From DASZTU01 sp035547675 (lineage in GTDB: Bacteria > Pseudomonadota > Alphaproteobacteria > Rhizobiales > Devosiaceae), in the NCBI GenBank assembly GCA_035547675.1, contig DASZUI010000056.1, positions 1 through 64,000 of the forward strand: a stretch of DNA of 64,000 bases. Reading direction: 5' to 3'. The translations under genes and the position numbers were made by a program. Positions 43,801 through 52,997 of the stretch are shown one piece after another; positions within the stretch are counted from its first letter, which is position 1, and every line of letters starts with the position of its first letter. The notes beneath the pieces were generated by a model. The model searched no databases and was not told the origin of the DNA. It saw only the letters and a program-made list of their open reading frames with translations.

Positions 43801-44760
43801 TTACTTGCCCGACATCGCCTTCAGATTGGCGGCGTAGGCGTCGATATCGGCGGCATAGAGAATCTTCGTCGGGATGATGATCTGGCCATCGGCCGGGATG
43901 CCCGACTTGTCGCCCTTGAGATAGGCCGCCATCAGCTTGAAGCCCTGATAGGCCCATTCGAACGGCTGCTGCACGACGGTGCCGGCGATATTGCCTTCCT
44001 TGACGCCGCCCAGCGTGATCGGATCATCGTCGAAGCCGATGACCGTGACCTGGCCGAGCTTGCCGGCATCCTTGAGCGCCTCATAGATGCGCGGCGTATT
44101 GTAGGAATAGAAGCCGACCATGCAGTTGATCGACGGGTCGGCGGCCAGCACGTCGGAGACGTTCGCCTTGGCGCGGGTCTGGTCGATGCCGTCGCCCTTG
44201 GTGTCCACCAGGGTGATCTTGGTGCCGGCAAGGCCTTCGACGAAGCCCTTCTGGCGGCCCTTGAAATTGTCGGCGTCGAGCAGGCCCACAAAGCCCATGC
44301 ACTTGGCGCCATTGGGCAGCGCCTTCTTGGCGATCTCGGCGGCCTGCTGGCCGGCCTGCTCGTTGGACGAGCCGATATAGGCGATGCGCTTGCTCTGCGG
44401 CGCGTCCGAGTCCGTGGTGAAGAGCGCGGTCTCGCCCGCAATCTTGTTGAGCACGTCGGTGGCCTTCGGATCGACCGCCGAAACCATGATGGCCTTGGCG
44501 CCGGCGGTGGCCAGATTGTCCATCAGCGACTGCTGGTTGGCGACCGACGACTGATCCGGATATTTGAATTCGAGGGTGTAGTCCGGCAGCTCGGCCTGCG
44601 CCTTTTTCATGCCGGCCTCGGCCGCCTTCCAGAAATCGGAAGCGCCATTGGCAACGAAGGCAAGCGTCGGCTTGTCGTCGGCCATCGCCGGCGCCAGCGT
44701 GGCGGCACCCACCATCAGGCCAGCCGCAACCGCGGCAGCCGCTTTGACTGCATAATGCAT
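43801..44760 (-). CDS. Sugar ABC transporter substrate-binding protein, RbsB-like
   Basis: This is a 319-residue periplasmic protein with a signal peptide (AVKAAAAVAAGLMVGAATLA). The mature part begins PTLAFVANGASDFWKAAEAG, with IMVSAVDPKATDVLNKI, YIGSSNEQAGQQAAEI and VIGFDDDPITLGGVKEG. These match type I sugar-binding proteins of the ribose class. An AT-rich stretch (AAAAAGTATTATTATTTGG) upstream at about 44800-44820 is a likely promoter region. The exact sugar is unknown. Confidence 0.92.
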   Translation of the reverse strand: MHYAVKAAAAVAAGLMVGAATLAPAMADDKPTLAFVANGASDFWKAAEAGMKKAQAELPDYTLEFKYPDQSSVANQQSLMDNLATAGAKAIMVSAVDPKATDVLNKIAGETALFTTDSDAPQSKRIAYIGSSNEQAGQQAAEIAKKALPNGAKCMGFVGLLDADNFKGRQKGFVEGLAGTKITLVDTKGDGIDQTRAKANVSDVLAADPSINCMVGFYSYNTPRIYEALKDAGKLGQVTVIGFDDDPITLGGVKEGNIAGTVVQQPFEWAYQGFKLMAAYLKGDKSGIPADGQIIIPTKILYAADIDAYAANLKAMSGK

Positions 44761-44893
44761 TTGTGTCCTCCCAAAACCCGGCCCTCCTCAGAGCCGGCGA
44801 ACAAAAAGTATTATTATTTGGCGCAGGCGGCAAGCAGGTCTGCGCACTTATCGTTACACCTGCGCGAGCCCGCTGACATATGCGAAAAAACCA

Positions 44894-45628
44894 CTACGCG
44901 GCCGCGGCATTGGCGATGCCGTCGTTGATGACGAGGCGCATGGCCTCGGCCGCCCGGGCGCCGTCACGCCGGGCGATCGCATCGGCAATGGCGCGGTGCT
45001 TGGCGGCCGACATGCTGGTTCCGGCGGGGATGGCCCCCGGCCAGGAGCGCGAAAGCGCCGCCACCAGCGCCACTTCGATCAGCGTGCTCACCGCGCTGAG
45101 GAACGGATTGCCCGCGGCTTCCGCCACCGCCAGGTGGAAGTCGAGGTCCGCATCGACGAATTCCTGCTTGGCGACGCCCGGCGCCGCCATGCGCTCGACG
45201 CAGGCGTAGAGCATCGCCAATTGCCGCTCGGTGCGGCGATCCGCCGCGAGCGCCGCCGCCTGCGGTTCCAGCGCCAGCCGCATCTCGCCGAGCGCGCCGA
45301 GGAAATCGCGGCTGAAGCCGGCCTCGGCATGCCAGATCAGCACGTCGGGATCGAACAGGTGCCAGTCGCCATGCGGCTGCACCATCGTGCCCACCCTGGC
45401 GCGCGCCTTGAGCAGCCCCTTGCCGGAAAGCGTGCGCAGCGCCTCGCGCAGCACGGTCCGCGACACGCCGAATTCGGTCATCAGCACGGAATCGCCCGGC
45501 AGGATCATGCGCTCCTCATAGCGGCCCGCGACGATCGCCTGGCCGAGCGCCTGCACCACGCGGGCCGTGTGCGATCGCGCCGGGCTTGAGCGGCTATAAT
45601 TGTGAATGGTGCTGAAGGCAGGATTCAT
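44894..45628 (-). CDS. GntR-family (FadR/FCD) transcriptional regulator
   Basis: This is a 244-residue regulator. The N-terminal winged helix has LPGDSVLMTEFGVSRTVLRE and LRTLSGKGLLKARARVG. The C-terminal FCD domain is all-helical with the His/Asp metal-site pattern (DADLDFHLAVAEAAGNP). It is upstream of the ribose-type importer on the same strand with a 133-base gap, and is likely its regulator. The effector would be a sugar acid or related small molecule. Confidence 0.9.
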   Translation of the reverse strand: MNPAFSTIHNYSRSSPARSHTARVVQALGQAIVAGRYEERMILPGDSVLMTEFGVSRTVLREALRTLSGKGLLKARARVGTMVQPHGDWHLFDPDVLIWHAEAGFSRDFLGALGEMRLALEPQAAALAADRRTERQLAMLYACVERMAAPGVAKQEFVDADLDFHLAVAEAAGNPFLSAVSTLIEVALVAALSRSWPGAIPAGTSMSAAKHRAIADAIARRDGARAAEAMRLVINDGIANAAAA

Positions 45629-45730
45629 CCGGAAATTTTTCCAGGAAAGCTATGCGGCGGCTTCCGTTCGGGAAGGCGACAAAGAGGGCCCAGGTACACA
45701 TAGTTTAGGCACCGGGCCGCGTCTTCGCAA

Positions 45731-46705
45731 TCAGCTATGGGGATAGCGCGGAAATCCCGTCACCCGGTCGAGCAGCCAGGTCAGCGGATCGGCGACCCAG
45801 GCGCTGGTCATGTAGTCGTCATGGCTCACGCCGTCGGTGGCGAGGAACACCACGCTGCCGGGGCCCAGCCGGGCCGGCGGCGCCGAGGAATAGGGAATGC
45901 CGCGCGCCGCCAGGCGCCGCATCACCGCCTCGTTGCCGTCCTCGGACGCCTCCGAATAGGCCGAAAAGAAGAACGCCGAGCGGCGGCTCGCGGCGATCCA
46001 GCTGGTGAACTTGTCGGCTTCGTCGACCAGCGCATCCATCAGGATCACGCCCGCCATGCGCCGGCCCACCCCGCCCACCGTGAGCGCATAGGCCGCCGGG
46101 TCGTAGCCGCCCGAATAGGCGACGAGGATGATCGGCAGCCCCGCGAAAGTGCTGCGCACGCTGCGCGCGCCCCACAGCCGCGCCAGAGCCGTCGCCGCCT
46201 CCGACATGAAGCCCGCAAACGCGCCCTTGAGCCAGAAGCGGCCGGCGCTCGAATCGAGCGCGTCGACGGCGAATTGCGGGGCGATCAGCGCGGCGTTGAG
46301 ATGCGAGGCGGCGAACTGGTCGAGAATGCGTTGCCGCCCGATGACGTCCCGCTGCAGCGTGGCGTTGTTGCCGTGGAAGAAGACGACGATCGCCGCCCGG
46401 CGCCGCAATTCGAACCCCGCCGGCAGCGCCACCAGCACCCGGCTGTCCGAATAGGTTTCGTCGGCATAGTAGATGCCGCCGCGCGGGCTGGTGTGGCCCA
46501 CCCTGCCGTCCGGCCCGGTGGTGTCGAGGAAGTCGCTGCCGTCGCCCGGCTTCGCGCCGTCATAGGGAAAGGGCGCGTTGGCGAAGCGCACCAGCTCGGC
46601 GACCGTTTGCGGCAGCGGGCCGTCCGGCGCTCCGGCGAAACTCGGTTCGGCGGCGAGCGCCGCAGCTGCGAGGCCGATGCCGAAACTGCGCCGGCTCAGC
46701 CTCAT
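45731..46705 (-). CDS. Exported alpha/beta-hydrolase-fold protein
   Basis: This is a 324-residue protein with an RR-containing signal (RLSRRSFGIGLAAAALAAEP), which suggests Tat export. The fold is indicated by the oxyanion strand AIVVFFHGNNATLQRDV, a nucleophile-elbow-like AYSGGYDP with Ser, and a late His in DGVSHDDYM. The segment resembles esterase/depolymerase-like hydrolases but the elbow is not the classical GxSxG. The start at 46705 lies just beyond the stop of the membrane spermidine-synthase-like gene, so they share a transcript. The substrate is unknown. Confidence 0.7.
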   Translation of the reverse strand: MRLSRRSFGIGLAAAALAAEPSFAGAPDGPLPQTVAELVRFANAPFPYDGAKPGDGSDFLDTTGPDGRVGHTSPRGGIYYADETYSDSRVLVALPAGFELRRRAAIVVFFHGNNATLQRDVIGRQRILDQFAASHLNAALIAPQFAVDALDSSAGRFWLKGAFAGFMSEAATALARLWGARSVRSTFAGLPIILVAYSGGYDPAAYALTVGGVGRRMAGVILMDALVDEADKFTSWIAASRRSAFFFSAYSEASEDGNEAVMRRLAARGIPYSSAPPARLGPGSVVFLATDGVSHDDYMTSAWVADPLTWLLDRVTGFPRYPHS

Positions 46706-46706
46706 G

Positions 46707-49418
46707 TCATGGGCTCGCCAGCGGTCGCGGCGTGCGCAGCACCGAGAAGAAGGCCGGGATCGCGATGAGATAGGCGACCCCCGCCACCGCCAGCACGGCG
46801 GCCAGCCCGAAATTGGTTGCAATGATCGGCACCAGCGCCGCTCCGATCACCGAGAAGCATCCGTTTATGCCCCAAGCCCAGACGAACATATGCTCTTTGC
46901 CGAGTCGCGTCAGCCAGCTCATCGCGGTCGCCATGGGAAAGCCCATGAGGAAGGCGGGCGGGGCGATCAGCAGGAAGCAGAAGAGCAGTCGCGCCGCATA
47001 GGGGAAGGCGCCGATCCAGTCGAGTACCGGCGACAGGAAGAGCCCGTAACCGACGAGCAGCAGCCCGGCCAGCAGCAGAATGATCGGCAGCGTCACCCGC
47101 GCGCGGTCGAACAGCCGCTCGGAGAAGAAGGCGCCGATCCCCGAAAACACCAGCATGCCGGCGATCATCGTCGAGGCCGAGATCGTCGGATTGGCCAGCG
47201 CCAGCGTGAAGCGGGAGATGAGCCCCACCTCGACCATGATGTAGCCCAGTCCGAGCCCGGCGAAATAAACCATGGTGCCGAGCTTGCCAGGCGAGCGCGA
47301 GAACACCGCCCGCCAGCCGAACAGCACCGGCAGCAGGATCAGCACCGCCGCGCAGCAGACCGCCACCCCCAGCGTCGCCCATAATACCAGATAGCCCCAG
47401 TCGTCCTGGAACAGGTCGAGCCGGTCGAGCGTCAGCGGCAGGTCGGAGAATTTTTCATAGGCGGCGAAATAGGGCGCGTCATTGGTCAGCGGCCGCGTGT
47501 CGAACACATAGCGGCTGGCAATATCCTGCCAGTTCGGTCCCATCAGATAGTGCCAGGCGAGCCGGCCCATGGTCGTCGCCGGCACGTCCGCCGGCGCCGC
47601 GTTCGCACCCGTCGAATCGGTGCTGTCGGTCGTGTCGGTGGTATCGGTCGTGTCGGGCGCACCGGCCGCCGTGGCGTCGGTCGGGTCGGGCGCACCCGCC
47701 GCGGTCCTCGCTGTCGGGTCCGGCGCGGCGGGCGCCGTGGCGGCGGCACTGTCCGCCCCGGCATCGGCGTTACCGAAGATCGAATCCCGATATTGGGCGA
47801 GCAGGGCGTCGGTCTGGCTCTCGTCGAAGGGCAGGCCCGGTGCGTAGATTTCGTCCCAGGACATGGAACGGGTGTAGTCGGAGAGCGCCTTGACCTCGTC
47901 CGGCGTGAAGCCGCCGCGCTTGTAGAGCACGGTGGCGGTCGAGAGATAGCTCGAGGACACGAAGATCGAATTGGCCGCGCTTTCGGGATCGATTTCCTTC
48001 GCAGCGGCGGCGACCGTGGCATAGAGCTTGAGGATGGACTTGGGCGGCTCTTCCTTGTTCCAGGCGGTGATCGACAAAATGCCGCCATCGGCCAGCGCGC
48101 CCATATAGTCGAGCATCGCTTCCTTGGTATAGGCGTACTTCTCGGTGATGGCGAAGCCGCCCGGGTTGGAGAGCCCCACCGAGTCCGCAAGGCTCAGATC
48201 GACGACGTCGTAGCGGTTCTGCGTGTGCGCCAGATAGAGCCGCCCGTCATAATCGATGGTCGAGACCTTGGGGTCGGCGAGCACGTCGCCCGTCACATCC
48301 TTGAGCGCGGGATCGCGGAAGGCCTTGAGCACCTCGGGGTTGTTCTCGGCCACCGTCACCGATTTGGCGCCGCCATGCAGCGCCGTCTGCGTCGAGATGC
48401 CCCCGCCGAACTGCACCACGAACGTGTTGGCGTCGTGCTTGAGCACGTAAGGGAAATACATCGGCAGATAGCGGAAATAGTCCTTATCCGCCGGCGGCAG
48501 GGCGCGCATGATGCCCTCGGGCCCCTCGCCATCGATGAACATGCCCACATAGCTCTTGGGCGGCAGGTCCGGCAGGTTGAAGGCGGCGTTGTCGGAGAGG
48601 CCCGGCGCGAAATGCATATAGGAGCTGGAATAGATCTGCAGGTCGCCGAAGGGCGAAATGTCGCGATAGATGCGCTGGCCGTCGGGATAGTTCCGCGCAT
48701 AGGCCACGCCCTTGTATTGCGACACCGCAATATCCGGGATGCCGGTCAGCGACGGCAGGAGCGTATAGGCCGCGATACTGGCCGCCCCAAGCACCACCAG
48801 GCCGGCCCCTGCCAGCCATCGTCCGCGCGCCCCGAACCACAATAGCCCACCCAGCGCCCAGAGGATCAGCGGCACGGCGATGATCTGCTCGGGCGGAAAG
48901 ACATACATCGCCCCGAGAATCACCAGCCCTGCAAGGCCCGACCCCGTCAGGTCGGCGAAATAAACCCGTCCGAACCCTGCCGCGGCCCGCAGGAACACGA
49001 TGCCGAGGAAGAACGCCCCCGCGAGGAAAGGCAGCAGGTAAAGCAGGAAATTGGCGAGCAGCCGCCATTTCTGCGCCGGGTCGGAGATGATGAAGATGGC
49101 GTTGAACGGCACCATCTGGGCAATGAGGTTTGCGGCAACCGCCAGCGGTCCCACCAGCACCAGCGCCACCGAGGCCGCGCCCCACCAATGCCGCTCGAAA
49201 AAGCCCTTGGCGATGAAGATGACGACGCTGGCGAGCGAAAAGCCCAGCAGTGCCAGCGACACCACGAGCGAGCCGAAATGCGCCCAGCTCCCCACCGCGA
49301 AAACGCGCATCACCCCGATCTGCAGCGCGATCAGCGCACCGGCGATCAGCCCCACCGACAGGTAGAAGGGCGGGCTCCGGTCGGTAGTCTCGGCAGTCGG
49401 GGCGAGGCGCTGTTCCAT
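46707..49418 (-). CDS. Large membrane spermidine-synthase-like protein
   Basis: This 903-residue protein has three parts. About seven N-terminal helices (17-235) lead to a soluble methyltransferase-like domain of the spermidine synthase type (about 235-560: VVQFGGGISTQTALHGGAKS, VTVAENNPEVLKAFRD, YDVVDLSLADS). Another seven or so helices follow (about 680-895). A low-complexity insert rich in Ala, Asp, Pro and Thr (TDTTDTTDSTDSTG) lies at about 560-615. The usual Asp/Glu motif for polyamine binding is not evident, so the reaction is uncertain. Relatives are annotated as membrane spermidine synthases or simply as SAM-dependent proteins. It is followed by the exported hydrolase. Confidence 0.75.
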   Translation of the reverse strand: MEQRLAPTAETTDRSPPFYLSVGLIAGALIALQIGVMRVFAVGSWAHFGSLVVSLALLGFSLASVVIFIAKGFFERHWWGAASVALVLVGPLAVAANLIAQMVPFNAIFIISDPAQKWRLLANFLLYLLPFLAGAFFLGIVFLRAAAGFGRVYFADLTGSGLAGLVILGAMYVFPPEQIIAVPLILWALGGLLWFGARGRWLAGAGLVVLGAASIAAYTLLPSLTGIPDIAVSQYKGVAYARNYPDGQRIYRDISPFGDLQIYSSSYMHFAPGLSDNAAFNLPDLPPKSYVGMFIDGEGPEGIMRALPPADKDYFRYLPMYFPYVLKHDANTFVVQFGGGISTQTALHGGAKSVTVAENNPEVLKAFRDPALKDVTGDVLADPKVSTIDYDGRLYLAHTQNRYDVVDLSLADSVGLSNPGGFAITEKYAYTKEAMLDYMGALADGGILSITAWNKEEPPKSILKLYATVAAAAKEIDPESAANSIFVSSSYLSTATVLYKRGGFTPDEVKALSDYTRSMSWDEIYAPGLPFDESQTDALLAQYRDSIFGNADAGADSAAATAPAAPDPTARTAAGAPDPTDATAAGAPDTTDTTDTTDSTDSTGANAAPADVPATTMGRLAWHYLMGPNWQDIASRYVFDTRPLTNDAPYFAAYEKFSDLPLTLDRLDLFQDDWGYLVLWATLGVAVCCAAVLILLPVLFGWRAVFSRSPGKLGTMVYFAGLGLGYIMVEVGLISRFTLALANPTISASTMIAGMLVFSGIGAFFSERLFDRARVTLPIILLLAGLLLVGYGLFLSPVLDWIGAFPYAARLLFCFLLIAPPAFLMGFPMATAMSWLTRLGKEHMFVWAWGINGCFSVIGAALVPIIATNFGLAAVLAVAGVAYLIAIPAFFSVLRTPRPLASP
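47575..47760. repeat. Low-complexity tandem repeat inside the membrane spermidine-synthase-like gene
   Basis: The DNA consists of near-repeats such as GTCGGTCGTGTCGGTGGTATC and GCGTCGGTCGGGTCGGGCGC. It encodes runs of Thr-Asp, Ala-Gly-Ala-Pro-Asp and similar. It looks like a site prone to length change by replication slippage and encodes a flexible linker between soluble and membrane parts. Confidence 0.65.
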
Positions 49419-49697
49419 GGGTGCTTTCGCAAATCGCTATTCGAGAGGATGCCGCCTCGTCTCCCTCCCCCTTGCGGGGAGGGGACAGGGGTGGGGGTAG
49501 TTACAGACGCCGGCGCGGGGAACCCCCACCCTGCTGCCGCTTCCCTCCCCGCAAGGGGGAGGGAGTGCTGTGGCACCGCCCTGCTACGCCACGTCATTGT
49601 CGCGCCGGCGAGCAGCCAGTTTCACCGTCAGCGCGCGCTGCCCATCCTTCGACAAGCTCAGGATGAGGCCGGCGTTAGTCCACTCACGATGCCGCCG
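49419..49697. repeat. Cluster of palindromic repeats in gene-free gap
   Basis: No gene is seen between 49419 and 49867. This left half has a GC-rich palindrome at 49459-49499 (CTCCCCCTTGCGGGGAGGGG), a reversed one at about 49540-49567, and a third element at 49643-49668 with the common TCGACAAGCTCAGGATG core. The right half is the dispersed 174-base repeat. These belong to several families of small dispersed repeats. Confidence 0.7.
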
Positions 49698-49871
49698 CGT
49701 CTCCCTCCCCCTTGAGGGGAGGGATCAAGGGTGGGGGTACGTTTCAGCGCACGCCGATGCGCGTTGCTTACCCCCACCCGGCTACCGCCACCCTTCCCCT
49801 CGAGGGGAGGGAAGCTAATACACCCTACCTTCCCACATCGAAAAAATCGGTCCAGCCGAATGGCTGGTCAG
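49698..49871. repeat. Dispersed 174-base repeat, copy 2
   Basis: This matches 3560-3734 over nearly its whole length; the left arm (CTCCCTCCCCCTTGAGGGGA) and right end (GTCCAGCCGAATGGCTGG) are identical, with small changes between. As in copy 1, the right end contains the stop codon of the adjacent gene, here the methyltransferase (stop 49868-49870). Confidence 0.8.
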
Positions 49872-50737
49872 CCGTTATGCGTACCCTTGATCGTATCGCC
49901 TTCGAGCTTGGTGAACGGCACGAAGGGCACGATCTTGCCATTGTAGATATCAGAACGCGCGACCTGGAACGAGCCGTCCGGCTGCTGTGTTTTGACGACC
50001 TTCAAGACGTGCTGGGCGCCGGGCGGGCCGACCGGGATCACCATGATCCCATTGGGTTTGAGCTGCTGCAGCAGGTCCGGCGGAATATGGTCGATGCCGC
50101 AGGTGACGATGATCTTGTCGAACGGCCCATTCTCGGCCCAGCCGTAATAGCCGTCGGCGTTTTCCGAGGTGATCGCCTTGAACTCGGAATAACCTTTGCC
50201 GATCAAGGCGTCGTAGATGCCGCGCGTGCGGGCGGCGAGCGGCTTGATGATCTCGATCGACCAGACCTTGTCGGTGAGGTGCGAGAGATAGGCCGACTGG
50301 TAGCCCGAGCCCGTGCCGATCTCGAGCACCTTGTCGCCCGGCTGCACGTCGATGACCTGCGTCATGCGCCCGACCAGGTGGGGGCCGGAAATGGTGACGC
50401 CGTAATTGATGTCGAGGAAGGCCGATTCATAGGCCCGGGACAGGTTCTGCGGCAGCACGAATTCCTCGCGCGGCGTCAGCAGGAAGGCCCGCTTGTTGCG
50501 GTCGTCGAGCAGGTCCTTGTTCTGCACCATATGCAGGAATCGGTCGAAGCGCTGGCCCAGAAATTTGGGGTCTTCGCCACGATTTTTCACTGCCCAGTCT
50601 ATGAATTTCTGTTTGTCGTCCATTGGCGGGGCCATGGACGGGTCATAGGGCACCGGCACATTGGCCAGGGCCGGCTTGAGCCCGGCGCCAAGCGCCAGGG
50701 CGCCGGCCGACATGGCCAGGAAGTCACGACGCAGCAT
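49868..50737 (-). CDS. Exported protein-L-isoaspartate O-methyltransferase-like protein
   Basis: This is a 289-residue protein with an N-terminal RR-type signal (LRRDFLAMSAGALALGAGLK). The remainder is a PCMT domain: VTISGPHLVGRMTQVI, the SAM-binding VLEIGTGSGYQSAYL, and FDKIIVTCGIDHIPPDLLQQ. Normal PCMTs repair isoaspartyl sites in the cytoplasm; an exported copy is unusual, because SAM is not expected in the periplasm. The start at 50737 has GGAGGCGAGAG before it. It ends the copper-handling gene run and its stop falls in a dispersed repeat. Confidence 0.82.
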   Translation of the reverse strand: MLRRDFLAMSAGALALGAGLKPALANVPVPYDPSMAPPMDDKQKFIDWAVKNRGEDPKFLGQRFDRFLHMVQNKDLLDDRNKRAFLLTPREEFVLPQNLSRAYESAFLDINYGVTISGPHLVGRMTQVIDVQPGDKVLEIGTGSGYQSAYLSHLTDKVWSIEIIKPLAARTRGIYDALIGKGYSEFKAITSENADGYYGWAENGPFDKIIVTCGIDHIPPDLLQQLKPNGIMVIPVGPPGAQHVLKVVKTQQPDGSFQVARSDIYNGKIVPFVPFTKLEGDTIKGTHNG

Positions 50738-50859
50738 CTCTCGCCTCCGAGCGTGAAAAGGCAAATCACCGGGCCGCAATCTCGTCCGTCTTTTGTGGCG
50801 GAACAATTGCGGCGGCGGCATCGGGACGCTTTGCCGCAGGTCTGCTGCACGGCAAGCGG

Positions 50860-52452
50860 CTACGGCCGGATATCGACCTGGTCGGAAAGGTCGATTTCCT
50901 TGAAATCGGAAACCAGGATGTCGAGCTCGATCCGCCAGGTGCCGCCAACCGGCAGGGTCAGCCCGTCGAGGTGCCATTTGCCGCCCGGCGCCGGCTTCGC
51001 CTCGCGCTCGATCGGCTCGATCTTCTTGGCGGGGTTGGAGAAATCGACCGTAACGCCCTGTGCCTGGAGCGGGCCCATATCCGCGCCCATCAGCGTAATG
51101 TCGGCCGTAACCGGCCCGGCACGGCCGGGGGTCACCGTCACCTCCGCCATCGCCTCCTTGCCCGAAAGCTCGAGGCTGACCGGCTGCGCCATGGCTTCGA
51201 GCAGCGCCCGCGGCGGCGGGGTGAAGCGCCACAGCGCCACCACGGCGAAGATCGCGAGCATGATGGCGAGCTCGACGCCGATCGAGCGCACGAGCTGCCG
51301 CCGCGCCAAGCCCGAATCGGCCAGCGCCGGCTTGGTCAGCCGAAAGCGGTTGAAGGCCGAAAGGCCGAGCAGCGCGGCGACCAGCACCAGCTTGGCGATC
51401 AGCACCCGCCCGTAATCGCTCTCGACCAGTTCCGCCGGCGCGCCGACCTGCACGATGGCGAGCGTCGCGCCGGCCGCGAGCAGCAGGAACAGCAGCGCCG
51501 GAATGGCCGCTGAAAAACGCCGCAGCGGCCCGATGGCGGCATCGCCGGCGCCGCGCAGCAGGGCCCCGAGCGGCAGGAGTGCGCCGGCCCAGAATGCCGC
51601 GACCTCCGTGTGAATGAAGACCGCCGGCCGCGTCAGCCATTGCGGATCGGCGGTGCTGGCATGGCCGGTCGCCGCCAAGGCCGCCCCGACGCAGAGCAGG
51701 CCGAGCGCCGACCAGAGCCGCTCATAGCCGACCCGCACGGTGGCGACGAGCGCCAGCGCAAAGCCGATCAGCGCCAGCCCGGCGAACAGGCCGAAGCTCG
51801 AGGACATCCCCGCCTGCCAGGTGGCGGGCGCAAACAGGCTCGCCGGCGATTGGTCGAGCACGTCGAGCCCTTGGAAGGCCACCTCGATGGGCAGCGCGAC
51901 GAGGCCGACGATCGTTACGGCACGCACGGCGCGAAGCCCGCTCGTCCCATCGCCCAGCCAGCGCAGGAAAAATACCCCGCCGACGCCGGCGAACAATCCG
52001 GCATAGGTCAGCACCCGCGTGAGCCAGACGCCGGTCCGCACCGGCCAGTCCATGGCCTCGGCCGCCGCCGCCGGCACACCGCCGCTGCTCGGCGCACCGA
52101 CCGAAAAAATGGTCGTGCCGCCCACCGGATGGCCGTCCGCCGAGATCACCCGCCAGGAGAGCCCATAGGTGCCGTTGCCGAGGCCGGACGGCATCGGCAT
52201 GTTCAATTGCGGCCCTTCGACATCGGCGCGCAAGGGCAGCGCGCGCCCGTCCGGCGTCACCAGCGTCACCGTCACCGGAGCGACCTGCTCGTTGAACTCC
52301 AGCGACAGCGACGCCGGCGCGCTCGCGACCGTGGTGCCGTCCGCCGGCCTGACGGCGAGCAGCGAGGCGTGGGCCGGCGCTGCCGCAGGCCACAGCCCGA
52401 GCACCAGGACAAGGGCGAGCAGGGCTGCCCCTGCCGCCGGTCCATGCCTCAT
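50860..52452 (-). CDS. CopC-CopD fusion, copper import/resistance protein
   Basis: This is a 530-residue protein. A signal peptide leads to a CopC domain (about 28-125) beginning HASLLAVRPADGTTV with the N-terminal His expected to bind Cu(II), and GTYGLSWRVISADGHPVGG as its end. The CopD membrane domain follows with eight or so helices, including the GHAST segment and PAVFIHTEVAAFWAGALLPL. A C-terminal extracytoplasmic part of about 110 residues has a YtkA-like beta pattern (VSLELSGKEAMAEVTVTPG). It probably moves copper across the inner membrane. The start at 52452 overlaps the YcnI stop (ATGA). Confidence 0.88.
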   Translation of the reverse strand: MRHGPAAGAALLALVLVLGLWPAAAPAHASLLAVRPADGTTVASAPASLSLEFNEQVAPVTVTLVTPDGRALPLRADVEGPQLNMPMPSGLGNGTYGLSWRVISADGHPVGGTTIFSVGAPSSGGVPAAAAEAMDWPVRTGVWLTRVLTYAGLFAGVGGVFFLRWLGDGTSGLRAVRAVTIVGLVALPIEVAFQGLDVLDQSPASLFAPATWQAGMSSSFGLFAGLALIGFALALVATVRVGYERLWSALGLLCVGAALAATGHASTADPQWLTRPAVFIHTEVAAFWAGALLPLGALLRGAGDAAIGPLRRFSAAIPALLFLLLAAGATLAIVQVGAPAELVESDYGRVLIAKLVLVAALLGLSAFNRFRLTKPALADSGLARRQLVRSIGVELAIMLAIFAVVALWRFTPPPRALLEAMAQPVSLELSGKEAMAEVTVTPGRAGPVTADITLMGADMGPLQAQGVTVDFSNPAKKIEPIEREAKPAPGGKWHLDGLTLPVGGTWRIELDILVSDFKEIDLSDQVDIRP

Positions 52453-52964
52453 TTGGGCGCCGCGACGATCTCGAGATGCGGCGCCGGCCGCTTGAGATCG
52501 TCGATCTTCTGCCCGGCCGCCGGAATTTCGATCCAGCGGTCGGCGGCGGTGCCACATTCCTGCACGGTGGGGAAATAGACCACATCGCCGGGCCTGAAGC
52601 TGTCGGCGAGCGTGCCGGCCACCACGAACTCGTCATACCAGGCATCCGGCAGGTTGCCGCCGGTGAAGTCCACTTCGGTGACGCCCGATTTCACCTCGGC
52701 GCCGTAGAGCTTGTACGTTTTGGTGTAGGGGCCGCTCTTGGTCGCGATCGTCCAGCCGGGATGCGGCATGGGCTTGGCCGAAATGAAACCGTCGGGAATC
52801 TGGATTTTGAGCCCGGTGGTCGCCGCCCCGTCGCAGCCATGCGGCACGCGGAACACCGCCTTATAGCTGGCGCCGGGCGCGGCCTGCTGGGTTTCGAGGG
52901 TGATATGGGCGAAGGCCGGCGTCGCCAGCAGCGTGGCGAGCGCGGCAATCAGCATGCGCTTCAT
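52449..52964 (-). CDS. YcnI-like copper-binding protein (DUF1775)
   Basis: This is a 171-residue secreted protein. Cleavage after AFA gives a mature N-terminus of HITLE, the typical YcnI start in which His1 and nearby Glu bind copper. VFRVPHGCDGAATTGLKIQI, the Trp in PHPGWTI, and VDFTGGNLPDAWYDEF are family blocks. There is no C-terminal membrane anchor. It is directly coupled to CopC-CopD, and the pair is a known copper-acquisition arrangement. Confidence 0.9.
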   Translation of the reverse strand: MKRMLIAALATLLATPAFAHITLETQQAAPGASYKAVFRVPHGCDGAATTGLKIQIPDGFISAKPMPHPGWTIATKSGPYTKTYKLYGAEVKSGVTEVDFTGGNLPDAWYDEFVVAGTLADSFRPGDVVYFPTVQECGTAADRWIEIPAAGQKIDDLKRPAPHLEIVAAPK

Positions 52965-52997
52965 GGAAACTCCTCGGCCGCCGGAGCGGCCCTTGCG

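Noticed and set aside
42850..44928. A 692-codon open frame on the + strand
   Set aside because: It is antisense to the RbsA-like and RbsB-like genes, which have clear motifs; no family signature is seen in it.
47575..47760. Repeat tract in the membrane spermidine-synthase-like gene as a sign of frameshift
   Set aside because: The reading frame stays open through the tract and both flanking domains are in the same frame, so it is a linker and not a break.
49419..49867. Could the repeated GC-rich palindromes be a CRISPR array?
   Set aside because: The units differ in length and spacing, are palindromic over their whole length, and no cas genes are near. They are dispersed repeats.
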